Assembly: GCA_028095005.1 (NCBI GenBank)
Contig: CM051459.1
Span: 313,970,513 to 314,034,512, forward strand
Direction: 5' to 3'
DNA length: 64,000 nt
Origin: Rhynchospora pubera
Taxonomy: Eukaryota; Streptophyta; Magnoliopsida; Poales; Cyperaceae
Below the pieces are notes generated by a model. The model saw nothing but the letters and a program-made list of their open reading frames with translations, had not been told where the DNA came from and did no database searches. Shown here one piece after another: positions 11,901-22,564 of the stretch. The position numbers were made by a program, and so were the translations under genes. How positions within the stretch are numbered: the first letter of the stretch is position 1; every line of letters begins with the position of its first letter.

Positions 11901-13160
11901 AAAAAATAGAACATGCTGGCTCGATCAGGCAGAGAAAAACCTAAAATAACCCCAAACAACGAAGGAAAAGCACAATAATGTACCCAACAGCACCGAGTAG
12001 GCGCAATGTGAACTCCCAAAGAAACGTACCAGGTAAAACATAAAAACAAAGCAGCAAAAAACAGGACAGGCGCAAAGCTAAGTTTGCTTGTCCGGCACAA
12101 AGGTAGGTTTCCTCGTCCGCCAGGTGATTGAGGAGAGCGAGAAGAGACGGCAGAAGGCTCCGAGGCTGTGACCTTCCTTTCGCTCTACATGAATCGATCT
12201 GGCCCAAAGGTAGGATTTTCCATCCTTCGTTGCTCAGTGCCAAAAGAACGTAAAAGCAAAAGAGGGAAAGAGGAGAAACCCTAGACCAAGAGAGAGGGAA
12301 CAGTCGAGATGGATCTGTGGACGAAGCTTTACGAAAGCAAGAAAAAAGAGAGAAGGTAGAGACAGCGCTAGCGGAGACGAAGGGCTCAGATTCATTCCAA
12401 AACAACCGTTGCGATTTGAGCTTTACCTACAGTAACTTCAGGGTTTAAAATTGAGTTACTTATAATAACTTGTTTATGAATTTATTCTATCAAGATTATC
12501 TAGCTAGTGTTTGTAGAGACTGTGACCGAATAAGTTTTTCCATTTGTTATCCCTAACAAATCAAGAAAAATAATCTGAAATAAAAAAATAATATAGACTC
12601 AATTATTTTCATTATAGAGAAGAAACCACAGCGATGTTAGTTTATTTCTTAGTTTTTTGGAATTTCGTCCGTTCTATAATATATTTATATTCAACATGAA
12701 ATTTTTTGAAAAAAAAAAATCGTGACAATGGTACCGTTGATTTAAAATAAAAAATTATAACGTGCTACGATTTATTTTTAATTATGGGAAAATTGGAAAC
12801 CTTATGACTCGAGAGATGTGCTTGTAGGATCCATCTGTCAGCAAATTAGGACATGGTCTCATAAAGAAATGAAATAGCGATGTGCTTTACCATCGGATAA
12901 TGTCATAGGTCAAAAAGTAACTGACTTAAATTTGAATAATTGAAGTTGTAATTGGTAGCTTCTGTCAATTTCAAAACAATATTAAATTTGAATAATAGGG
13001 GCAAGCCCGTGCAGATCCAAAATGTTGCAATATCTCTGTTGCGGTCCGTTTAACAGGTCACTGACATGTGCCACCATCACTCCGCCAGGTTTCCAAATTG
13101 AACCTCCCAAAATTGCAAAAGTTTGAAATGCACCACATTTTCCTTACACATCGTTGCTGA
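8912..13160. other. No recognisable gene; decayed or captured sequence
   Basis: A gene-like piece lies at 9108-9250 (SSAEDDTYQMVSVLG...) and another near 9457-9520, neither identified. From about 12420 down to 10560 the - strand has the look of a transcribed leader: an AAACCCTA telo-box-like word in + orientation at 12274, pyrimidine-rich stretches and repeated GTACC/ACCT splice-like words. Its longest frame (12405 to 11941, 154 aa, rich in L, S, F, C) resembles no family I know. 12430-13160 is AT-rich with nothing supportable. Confidence 0.3.
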
Positions 13161-13164
13161 GATA

Positions 13165-13310
13165 TTTTTTGAAGATAAAGTTGGAGCCAAGCCTCCTAAT
13201 TTATTTTTAAATTAAATATCTATGAAAGACAACTATCAGGTTTCGAACCTGTGATCTTTCACTCAAGATGTATTGCTCTTTGTCATTAGACCAAAAACCG
13301 ATCCTCGTTA
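13165..13310 (-). mobile_element. tRNA-derived SINE
   Basis: On the - strand a pol III-type B box, CAGGTTCGAAACCTG (+ 13237-13251), lies about 40 bp downstream of an A-box-like TGGTCTAATGACA (+ 13281-13293). The 3' part runs into ..AAATAAATTAGGAGGCTTGG. It does not fold as a full tRNA gene. Limits are approximate. Confidence 0.55.
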
Positions 13311-13442
13311 AACCATTTTTATTTAATTTATTTTAGGTAGTCCAATTCTTCTTAGTTGAGATAGTTCAATCCACTGGAAATAAACGTTTTCAACAATTAG
13401 GTACGTATGAACAGTTTATAAAAATACCATCTTACTTTTTCA

Positions 13443-13574
13443 GGGTGCGTTTGGATCGTTGGAAGAAAGAAGAAGAAAAAAATTATAAACAATCCAAACT
13501 CTTCACAAAATTACACACTTTCCAATACTTCTTCCCACTTCTTCCCTTCTTCCCACACCTATCCAAATGCACCC
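13443..13574. mobile_element. GTTTGGAT-terminal MITE, copy a
   Basis: Terminal inverted repeats GGGTGCGTTTGGAT / ATCCAAATGCACCC; flanked by TCA on both sides (13440-13442, 13575-13577). The interior has a GGAAGAAAGAAGAAG purine run and a complementary CTTCTTCCC pyrimidine run. Confidence 0.8.
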
Positions 13575-13618
13575 TCAAAGAGAATAAATAAACATTTGTT
13601 TTGTGATAAATCCGGACT

Positions 13619-13670
13619 TGGAAGTCAAGTCTCCTAATTTATTTCAAATTTAAATGTCTATGAATGATCT
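13619..13670 (-). repeat. Partial second SINE copy
   Basis: The sequence ttggaagtcaagtctcctaa and following bases to tctatgaatga match the 3' part of the SINE at 13170-13230 with scattered changes. The B-box half is missing; the adjacent LTR begins 22 bp further on. Confidence 0.5.
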
Positions 13671-13692
13671 TCTAACTGGATTTCTAGCTTAT

Positions 13693-15452
13693 TGTTAAGA
13701 AATTGCTCAATTTTAATTTTGTGACTAATTACTCTTAATTAATCCAATTAAAACACAAGCAACACGAGATCTAGTATATAAGCTCATTCGGCACAAAGAG
13801 ATAGGTGAAAATTGTACCTTCCGCGAAATCGTATTCGCGGGGCTCGACCAAGGCATGGGAATCGATGGCGTACCTTCTCCACCGTCCCCACCACGTCTAG
13901 TAGCAACCCTCGAGTCCACCAAGGAGGATTAATCACGTTCTATAAGGTAGGTGCTAGCATACCCAAAGAACAAGCCTAATCCTTATGGTTTTCTCTCTTG
14001 CATCAATCAACAACCTTGATTTAGTGGAGAGAAAATAGCTCAACACATGAGCAAAAGAGAGAATGAGAGGATGAAAGTGGCGGCCTCCATGGGAGGAATG
14101 AGAGGAGAGAGAAAAGCTAGGTGGAGGCTCTCATAAGTGGTCCTTATATAGAGCACAAAACCTAATTGACCTCTTGCATAATTACAACTATGCCATCCCA
14201 CCTACCACCATAATGGGCAGCCACGAAATGGGCCTATATGGGTCACTTAATCCACTCAATTTAGTCTCTAATTCTATTAATTAAAGCCTCATTTATTTGC
14301 TCTTTAATTGGGCTATCTATTTGCTACCAAATAACGGTCCAATTAATTAATATAACCATTTATATTAAAATTGTGTTGAACTAAATTAATTATTAACTCA
14401 TTAATAATTATTTTAGGATTAGTTAATTCATTAATTTATTTCTATATGATCCATTGAATTAATTAATTATAACGGTTCGCAACGGTATATAATTGATTAA
14501 TCAAACTTATCATATTTTCACAGTACTTACTGCTGTGAATAAATAAATAATGCACTGTGTGATTAATGTCCTATTTGCGTGACCCTTTGAGGATTTATGC
14601 TATGTTGGACATAGAATTAAATCGTTATTTAATTCCAATAATCATAAGCGGTATCTAGCAACACGTTATGATTCCCAATTCGCATAAATAATGTACTGCT
14701 ACAGTATTTAAATCCTGCATAAGAGAATAAAAGTATTTCTCTATTTTGATTCTTATGTCTCACGATATCATCGTATAATCCAAGATAGGAATGTGTCATT
14801 CTTGCAGATTATACGTTTCTTGATCTAGAGTTGATTGCTTAGTTGCGCGCATACGATCCCACTCCATAAAGGGGCCCAAACAGATATCGTCACTCACTAA
14901 GTGAATTAATGAGGGACATACAGTTTTCTTGATGATTAGCTTTTCCCCGCACAATTCAAGAGAACATAAATAAAGTCCGTATAGCAGCCCTTATCGGGAA
15001 TCAGCGGTAGACAATATTTATTGAACCTATCCTCATGTGGAAAAGATAAACATCTCAAACTTAGAACCAAAATCATAACGAAATAAACAATGACACATAA
15101 CACAATCCATATGTTTATTTCGTTGGGTCAAGTCCTGTGCTATGTTCCATAATATATACATATGCAATTAAGTTGGTAACTCTTTACCTATGATTTGTAG
15201 AACTTAATCATCACTTAACTTGCATACTAATCTTATATGATAATTAATGTTTCTTGTTAATTATCAATATTATGGACCGTTTAGATTTATTATTGTCATT
15301 CTAAAGAATGATCCACAGAGATCTACAATTCAGATCCTCAACCTGAATGATCTGTCAATAATAAACCTAGAAACAGATGATAAAATATCATCCAAAACAT
15401 AAATTAATAATTAAGTCATTAAATTATTGACTTCTAGAATATAACTCTAACA
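13693..15452 (-). mobile_element. Solo LTR, 1760 bp
   Basis: Begins TGTTAAGAAATTG and ends AACTCTAACA, a TGTTA...TAACA pair, and is flanked by the exact 5-bp duplication CTTAT (13688-13692 and 15453-15457). There is no internal gag-pol and no second LTR, so it is a solo LTR left by LTR-LTR recombination. A TATATAAGG box on the - strand at 14143-14151 places transcription on the - strand. A 65-aa - strand frame near the U5 side (13922 to 13725) looks incidental. Superfamily is not determined. Confidence 0.85.
14142..14151 (-). promoter_or_regulatory. LTR TATA box
   Basis: TATATAAGGA on the - strand inside the solo LTR, followed downstream (lower coordinates) by a purine/pyrimidine-rich leader. 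It is the only strong TATA box in that LTR and fits the U3/R boundary. Confidence 0.5.
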
Positions 15453-15803
15453 CTTATAACCTCACACCAATGTAATTACTTTTTGATTGAGATTGATGTT
15501 TATTTCGCTTGAAGTGTTTGTTACTGTTTAGATAAGTGTGCATTCTAGAATGTGTTCAAACGTAAGTTTCAGACCCGGCATTAAATGTTGGTTTTTGTTT
15601 AGATATAGATAAGAGTTCATTTAAAAAAAAAAAAGAAATGTGTATCTTAAGAATAAATAATGAGTCCAAATGTTCAAGATAACTGTCAACAATCATATAA
15701 ATTGCTTTATAACCCGTCCAAATATATTCGTGGGCTGTCCATAACTATTTTAATCTGAAATAAGCGAGTGTTTATTTTACTTCACATAAATATACATTCT
15801 AGT

Positions 15804-15904
15804 CAATGTTTTGAAAACCGGATCAGAATGACCGGTCGAACCAGAAACCGGACAATAGTTTGCCTGTACCGATTTTAGCATTTGGTTCGGTTTTCAAAAT
15901 ATTG
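15804..15904. mobile_element. hAT-type mini-element, AACCGG/CCGGTT family (101 bp)
   Basis: Termini CAATGTTTTGAAAACCGG and, on the opposite strand, CAATATTTTGAAAACCGAAC. Flanks ATTCTAGT (15796-15803) and ATTTTAGC (15905-15912) agree at 6 of 8 positions with two transitions, consistent with an old 8-bp duplication. The interior repeats ACCGGTC/GAACC words. Confidence 0.6.
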
Positions 15905-15912
15905 ATTTTAGC

Positions 15913-16708
15913 ATGACCAGGTTTGCATAAGTCATAATGCATTTGGGGAAAAAAAGCGTGCAGAGTTAGGTTTGCTATGGTTTTGCTGAGTGTTAAATTT
16001 AAGTACTATGATTAATCATTAAATCAAAATTAAGCCAAATAATTTATTTTTAAGAACAATTTTCATAATCTTTTACCGCTGCTACAACACCAATCCGTTA
16101 GGTAAAAGTAGTTAGAAATAAAAAATATAAATATTTTTGTTATTCGTGATAATATGGAAACTATACGATTAGAAAAGGCACAAGTCTGATGATAATGACT
16201 TTTGTTATTGATAATAATCGTTTTAAAGATAGGAATATTTTAACAGAAAAAAGCTGGAGATAAGGATGCGCCTCTCTTTTATCAATAACGGAAAGTGTAA
16301 CAATAAGTCAAGAATTGCTGCTTTCAGTACACAAAAAGTACACAGCTAAGGAAAATAGATGCAAGAAAACTATATGTCCTATATACAAAATAATGAGAAT
16401 AAATTAAATATAAAAACTTCATTGACACAATAGTTAATTCAAAACATATTGCTCTAATGGCTAAAATAAAAATAGAATCATATAAAATACAAGCTCTTCT
16501 GCAGTAGTAAATGAACTTTACACCTATTTTCACCGAATCGACAAGTTTTAAGCAAAACTCATTTAACAATGTGATTTTATGAGTAAGCAAAAGAAAGCCA
16601 TTTGAACGGATTTTATGTTTGGATGACGTCAGCCGTATAATTGTATCGAAGCTACTTTAGGATCCTGTTTCGTGTAGCCTTAAAAAAAAAGCGAAAAAAA
16701 ATTTGTGA
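15913..16708. other. AT-rich intergenic DNA
   Basis: No gene, RNA or repeat structure that I can support. The 88-aa - strand frame at 16590-16324 has no family resemblance. Confidence 0.5.
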
Positions 16709-16716
16709 ATTGTCCG

Positions 16717-16999
16717 TAGGCTTGCACAACGTGCCAAACGGAAACGAAATGAGGCATTTCGTTTTTCGTTCCGTATCGTGAACGGTACATACCTAGTAAT
16801 TCGGTTATTCGTTCCGTTTAAACGGGACGTGGCGGAACATATAAATTTGAACTGTATTTCACCCAAACGTGTGACGAAACACGTACCGTTTACCGTTTCG
16901 TTCCTGAAACGATTGAAACTTCATACTCGTTTACCGTTCCGTTTGGATGGAACGGAACGTACACGAAAAACGGTACACGACATACCGTTTGCACCCCTA
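16717..16999. mobile_element. hAT-type element, CCGTTTACCGTTCCGTT family, copy 1 (283 bp)
   Basis: Flanked by the exact 8-bp duplication ATTGTCCG (16709-16716 and 17000-17007). Termini TAGGCTTGCACAACG and, on the opposite strand, TAGGGGTGCAAACGG, both beginning TAGG as many hAT termini do. The interior is made almost entirely of variants of CGTTTACCGTTCCGTTT and their complements (ACGGAACGAA). No meaningful coding frame. Confidence 0.8.
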
Positions 17000-17007
17000 A
17001 TTGTCCG

Positions 17008-18343
17008 GTTGTCCCCCTTCATGTAAATTAGAACATCCGGAATCTGTTGTTAACTTTTCGAACGTAATATCCTTTCCTTCAAAGAAAATGATGCGCCAAA
17101 TAAACAGGGGTTTGGGGGACCATTTTAAAATAACTTACATATTTGTTAATTTATATTTCTAAATGCAAACATATTACATGACCAAAATTTGATAAAAACC
17201 ATGCTTACTGAATTTGGTCGATACAAAAGCATGATAGTTAATTTTTTTTTTTTAAAAAAAACACGATAGTTTTAAAGAATAACAATCCATTCGCTAAGCT
17301 TTATCCTTTTTTTTAAAAAAAAAAAATTACATGTCCACAGCATAAACCATCGAGTTGCATGCAATGAATAATAATATAAACATATCATTGGAAAAAAAAA
17401 ACTCCCTGTTTCAATATTATATTACAGTAATAAATTCCGAAACAAATCAATTTAATTGTCTCGAGAATCAACTTCTTCCGTTATTAACGGGTTTGGGTTC
17501 TCTCCATTTTTTTTCAATGTTTGTTATTACCTTTTTGACAATAAAAATAATAAAAAATAATTAATTTCAATCCAACGGCCATAAATTATTATAATGTGCA
17601 ATTAAATAGAATAAATTTATGACTGGATATCATTTGCAGCATGATTATATTCTTTTTTAATAGATAAGTACCCGATTTAAATTTTACATCTAGTTAAATA
17701 TTTTTTTTTAAATTTTGTTTTTACATAAAAAAATCAACATAAATATATTTAATAAGTTTTATTCCGAATAAGGCTTATTCGAGATGAAACCAAACACGTT
17801 TTGAATAAGTTTTATTCCGAATAAGAACTTATTCAACTCATTATTCTAATTCCACCTATATGGTTGAATTAGACCTTATTCAGAATTAGAGGAGAGAAGA
17901 GAGAGAAAAGAGGAGAGAGGAGAGAGAAAAATTTATACAATTCTTTATTCTATTCTATTCTAACATGTAACAAACACATCCTTATGATTGTATTCATAAT
18001 CATTTGTTTTTTTTTTGTAAATTATCACTATTATGTACTTTTAAATTTTCAGGAGTGCAGTCCGAGTCGCTGTATATAACAGCTCAGATTATAAGTATTT
18101 TTTAATCTAATATGGGTTGGTATATCACGCTATTATTATTGAATTATTACCTTGAGACATCAAAGTTGAACTTATAATATTGCATATTTGGCCTCTGATA
18201 TTGTAAATTTGTACAAGCATATGTTGTGAAGATAATAGCCAAATCAGCGTAGCAACATTTAATCATGCAAGGTACGATCAATATTTAAAAATTGAAAACA
18301 AAATTGAATTAGCGTTCCGATGAAAAAGTTCCTGACATTACTA
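17008..18343. other. AT-rich intergenic DNA with a short duplicated motif
   Basis: Mostly A/T runs. At 17750-17835 the motif AATAAGTTTTATTCCGAATAAG occurs twice about 53 bp apart, embedded in a palindromic GAATAAG/CTTATTC context that may be a decayed MITE extending to about 17985. No gene. Confidence 0.4.
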
Positions 18344-20124
18344 TTTTTTTAAGGGTCATGCTATGGTGGACAGAATTTAAGCCCGGTTTTAAGCCCGGTT
18401 TGGGTTGAACTAAATCAGAACTGTCCATTATTTCAAGGGCAAAATAGACATTATCATTTTTAGGTTAATCTCCGTTACTCTCCGTTCTCTCCTTTCCTTC
18501 CGTCCGATCCTTCCATCCGATAAGAAGATCTTCTCTTCTTCGTCAACCCCCAGATCTTCTCTTCTTTGTTAGCCTTTCTTCACTCCTCAAAACCTCCAAC
18601 GGCCCGCCCCTCTCTCCAGTGCCACCGCTGTCGTGTCGGAGAAAAGACTATCGGAGTAATTTTCTTTGCTCTCTAGCGCTCCAATTTTCATCGCATCAGC
18701 GCTACCATTTTTTTGTAAGTTCTCTACCAATTTTCATCGCATCAGCGACACCGATCGTCTCTTACTGAAAGATCCTTGGTGTTCAAAATTAAAGATACTT
18801 GTACGATTTGAAGGAAACCAATTAAAGATCCTAGTGTCGTACAAGGCACCCGATGTTGACACTGGCGGAAAAAAAAGGTTTGATTTGAAGGTCAAATTTG
18901 ACTTGATAATTAGCACTGGAATATATATGTTGTTCTTTTATTTTTATTGTTTTTCTCCTCAGATTATTACCAGTAAGTGAACTTCTAAGACCAGATTACA
19001 ATCTTATATATCTAAATTTATGTAAAAACAATCGTTTAGGCTGTATGTGTTTTGTCTGGTGTTCAGAATTTTGGTAACATTAAGATAAGGAAATTTGATG
19101 AACAACTTGATACCTGATATTACAACCTTTTATTTGGTTTTATCACTTGACCTATTAAAGAAAATCATTTCAGATTTGATAAAATACCGGCAAGCATAAG
19201 CTAAAACAAAATGCAATACTTATGTTGGTTTTATCTATGAGAAGCATCTAATGGGTCATATATTATCAGTAGCATTTTCTGGTATCTATTGTGCAAAATT
19301 TATGCTTTTTTCGTCAATTATTACAAGCTTGTAAGCAATCCCAATCTTTGCATCTCTATTTCATTATGCTGCTTTACTTTCACAATTTTACCTGTTACAT
19401 GCTTGTTGTTATGCTGCTTAATTCTAAGTGTGTCGAAATGATTTATTTTGTCATTGAATTTGGTACAACTGAACTTCCAATTTGTCGAAATGAGTCATCT
19501 TTTAGTTGAATTAGTATTCGAAGATGGAGGCATTTACTGGTCTTATTTTGGTGCAATCAACTTTTACTGGTCATTGATGTCATGGTAAGATAAAAATTAT
19601 AGCTGAGGGCGCATCAAGGTATTAGTAAGATTGATTTGGTAGAGGTAAAATGAAGTACTAGGGGTTTTGGTGTTTAATATATGTGGGTTTCAGGCAGTGA
19701 GATTATTTCTCATCGGTACAGAACAGTAACACTTAACAGCTGAGAATGGATAGAGGTATAAGGTAGAGACCTCTTTCTTTCGTTTTTTTTATTACTTTAA
19801 TTGAAAGTATCTTGCAATGAGTACTTTGGTTTTTTCTGATATTATTGGTACAAAGGGTTGTGAGGCACAAGACAGTAAATTGAGTGGTACAGAAAAGCAT
19901 GGTTTGTTTGGGACAAGTACAAGGCTGGTACAGAGATCATCTAAGATGGCTTTAGAAATCAGTAAATGGGAATTTGCTACAAGCAAAATAGGATCTGGGA
20001 TTGCATTTGTATTTTATAAAATCTATGAACGTACAACATTCTGTATTCATAAGCTTAAAATTCTATGTTTCAATGTTTCTTGCTTGAACACACAGTATTA
20101 GCTGGACAACTTGTTTATCTTTAA

Positions 20125-20279
20125 GGTGCGTTTGGATCGTTGGAAGAAAAAAGAAGAAGAAAGAAGAAGAAGAAAAAAAATTATAAACAACCCAAACTCT
20201 TCATAAAGTTACACACTTCCCAATACTTCTTCTCACTTCTTCCCTTCTTCCCTTCTTCCCACACCTATCCAAACGGAGC
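20125..20279. mobile_element. GTTTGGAT-terminal MITE, copy b (inside the MULE)
   Basis: Left terminus GGTGCGTTTGGATCG after TTAA; right end CTATCCAAACGG then degenerate. The interior purine (GAAGAAGAAAG) and pyrimidine (CTTCTTCCC) runs match copies a and c. Confidence 0.75.
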
Positions 20280-21108
20280 AGAGAATAATTTCTATAAGAT
20301 ATATTTTATTTGTTGCAAGCAAATATATTTTAAAACAATGGAGAGAACAACATTCTCAAAAGCATCAAACATCGTGGGAACATAATGCAAATAGCAAATC
20401 CAACATGGAAACAAAACATCAATTAAAAGCCTAATTTTAAATGTTATAATCACCCTAATTGAACTTACAAGACAAAATACAAAAACATATGCAGATTTTA
20501 TAATTAATCAGTAATAGTTAACCATATTTGTTCATTTGTCGACTACTTGATCTAGTATCAAATCGAGTCCAAATTTTATATGCATCACTTGTAAAATTGA
20601 ACAAGATCAACAGTTTAGATTCAACATTTGAATTTAACTTTTTTTTAAATAAAAAAAGACATGGTTGCACAGAACAAATGTAGTAGTTCGATGAGTACAA
20701 ATGTTCTGTTCATTAAGTATAAATATTCAGTTAGATGTAATTCTGATTTCTTATCTATCATTTATTTATTCATCAATGTGCGTTTTTTATTATAAAGACA
20801 TTTCAATTTAAGGTCGGTGTTGCAAAAAAAAAATTGTTAAGAAAAGAGTTGCTACGATGGATAGTGAACCCAATTTTAAAAAATTAATGAATCAAAATAT
20901 CTAATAAACAACAATGAATATTTTGCATGATTTTTAAATTTTAGAAAACTTAAAAAATTTTAATTTTTACTTTCAATTTATCTAATAAAATTTAAAACAA
21001 TTTTATATGGTTTTAAATATCAAATTTTATCTTGAAGTAACATCATTTTAGCAATTTAAAAATAAAAATGTAAATCATCAAGGAAAAAAATGATCGGCAC
21101 AACACGTG
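20280..21108. other. AT-rich MULE interior
   Basis: No coding, RNA or repeat feature recognised; runs of A and T predominate. Confidence 0.5.
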
Positions 21109-21116
21109 GTTGTTAC

Positions 21117-21623
21117 TAGGACTGTATACGAGCCGAGTTAGCCTCAACTCGAACTCGAACTCGTAACAACTCGAGCCAACTTGTAACTCGACAGTAAAGC
21201 AGTTTCGAGCTATTCGAGCTAACTCGAACTCGGCTCATTTCAACTCAAGCCAATGAACTCGTGAGAAGGTGTTGAGGTACTGGTCGTCTTAGAATTTTTC
21301 TCGAAAATAGAAAAAGAGGAGCAGTCATGAGGGTGTAAGGGAGGTAAAAGGTCTGGGGACTTGGGGACTAAGATTAGTGAACGAGTTATCGGCTGCAAAT
21401 CAATAAAATTACTGGGTTGTATATTAATATAATAACATTTTATTTTTTGCGGCCTATTTATTCTGACTCGAGTTGGACCGAGTCGAGTTAGGCCCAACTC
21501 GAACTCGGCTCGTAAATTTAACGAGTTGGCATAACTCGAGTTCTTCTAACTCGAGATTTCATTGAGCTTTTTTCGAGTCGAGTTCGAGTAACTCATGAGT
21601 TACGAATTTTTCGCTCACCACTA
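21117..21623. mobile_element. hAT-type element, ACTCG-reiterating family (507 bp)
   Basis: Flanked by the exact 8-bp duplication GTTGTTAC (21109-21116 and 21624-21631). Starts TAGGACTGTATACGAGCC; the opposite end reads TAGTGGTGAGCG on the other strand. Both ends (21130-21270 and 21465-21605) are strings of AACTCG/CGAGTT words such as ACTCGAACTCG and CTCGAGTT. A 200-bp unrelated middle holds a spurious 85-aa - strand frame. Confidence 0.8.
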
Positions 21624-21854
21624 GTTGTTACCCTAGCAAATAAAGTGTATGTTTTCCAATGCAAAAGATATCATCTAACGCTAAAAAAAATGCAAATAAA
21701 TTTGGTTGATTTCAAATGAACTTTTTAGTTGATTTAAAAAGAAGGAAAAGTTTTTATAAAAAAACATGTGATGAATGAAATTTGAAGAAGTTCGAACGAA
21801 GAAATAGCAGATCAACTATGTACTTGGATAATTTAAGGATATATAGGGTTTAAA

Positions 21855-22075
21855 TTTTAAGGGATTAACTTATTGATTTTTTTTAATAATTTTCTTAAAG
21901 CAACCTTCAATTTTAAATTATTAAAATTGAAGTAGTAATCTTTACCATCCCAAACATCATGTCTATATGTAGTTTTTAAGTTTTAGGGATTAACTTATTG
22001 ATTTTTTTTATCGACCTTCAATTTTAAATTAAGAAATGGAAGTAATAATCTGTACCATCCCAAACATCATGTCTA
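21855..22075 (+). repeat. Tandem duplication, two units of about 100-115 bp
   Basis: Two units share AGGGATTAACTTATTG at the start, CCTTCAATTTTAAATT in the middle and ACCATCCCAAACATCATG at the end (units about 21855-21968 and 21981-22075). The second lacks a short internal segment. Confidence 0.8.
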
Positions 22076-22157
22076 TAATTAAATGTACTTTTTGGCATAT
22101 GCAATTTGCAACTGCAAGTTTACAAAATTATACTTCAAATATACATTTTTTTTCATA

Positions 22158-22554
22158 GAATTTTGCTATGGTGAGTTGCAACTCGCCAAAGGGTCCGTAA
22201 GTCGCGCTTAAAAATTTGAAATTTAGTTCAAAATGACCGATCCAATCTGTCTAATACGATCTCCCTATTGAAATCTCCATGCAGACCAAATTTTATATTT
22301 TTTCAAAATTTTTAAGTATTTTTTTTGAAATTTTTGAAAATCATTAAACTAATTAATTCTGAACCGTTCAAAAACAACAGTTTTTAAAAATCCGAAATAA
22401 ATACTTAAAAATTTAAAAAAATATAAAATTTGGTCTGCATGGAGATTTCAATAAGGTGATCGTATTAGACGGTTTGGATCGGTCATTTTAAACTAAATTT
22501 CAAAATTTTGAGCGCGACTCACAGAAACTTTGGTGAGTTGCCATAGCAAAACTC
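22158..22554. mobile_element. Mutator-type MITE with about 170-bp inverted arms (397 bp)
   Basis: Ends GAATTTTGCTATGG and, on the other strand, GAGTTTTGCTATGG. Flanked by an exact 10-bp direct repeat TTTTTTCATA (22148-22157 and 22555-22564). The arms match over most of their length, including AAATGACCGATCCAA, CTAATACGATC and GAAATCTCCATGCAGACC on both strands, so the element is almost a perfect hairpin. It is non-coding. A 9-10 bp duplication and long arms fit Mutator-type MITEs. Confidence 0.85.
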
Positions 22555-22564
22555 TTTTTTCATA

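Noticed and set aside
11941..12405. 154-aa - strand frame as a protein gene
   Set aside because: Composition is that of a pyrimidine-rich leader (Leu, Ser, Phe, Cys); no domain or motif, and no supporting exon structure.
13237..13293. tRNA gene
   Set aside because: Only A- and B-box-like motifs are present; the acceptor and anticodon arms do not form, and a partial second copy nearby fits a SINE.
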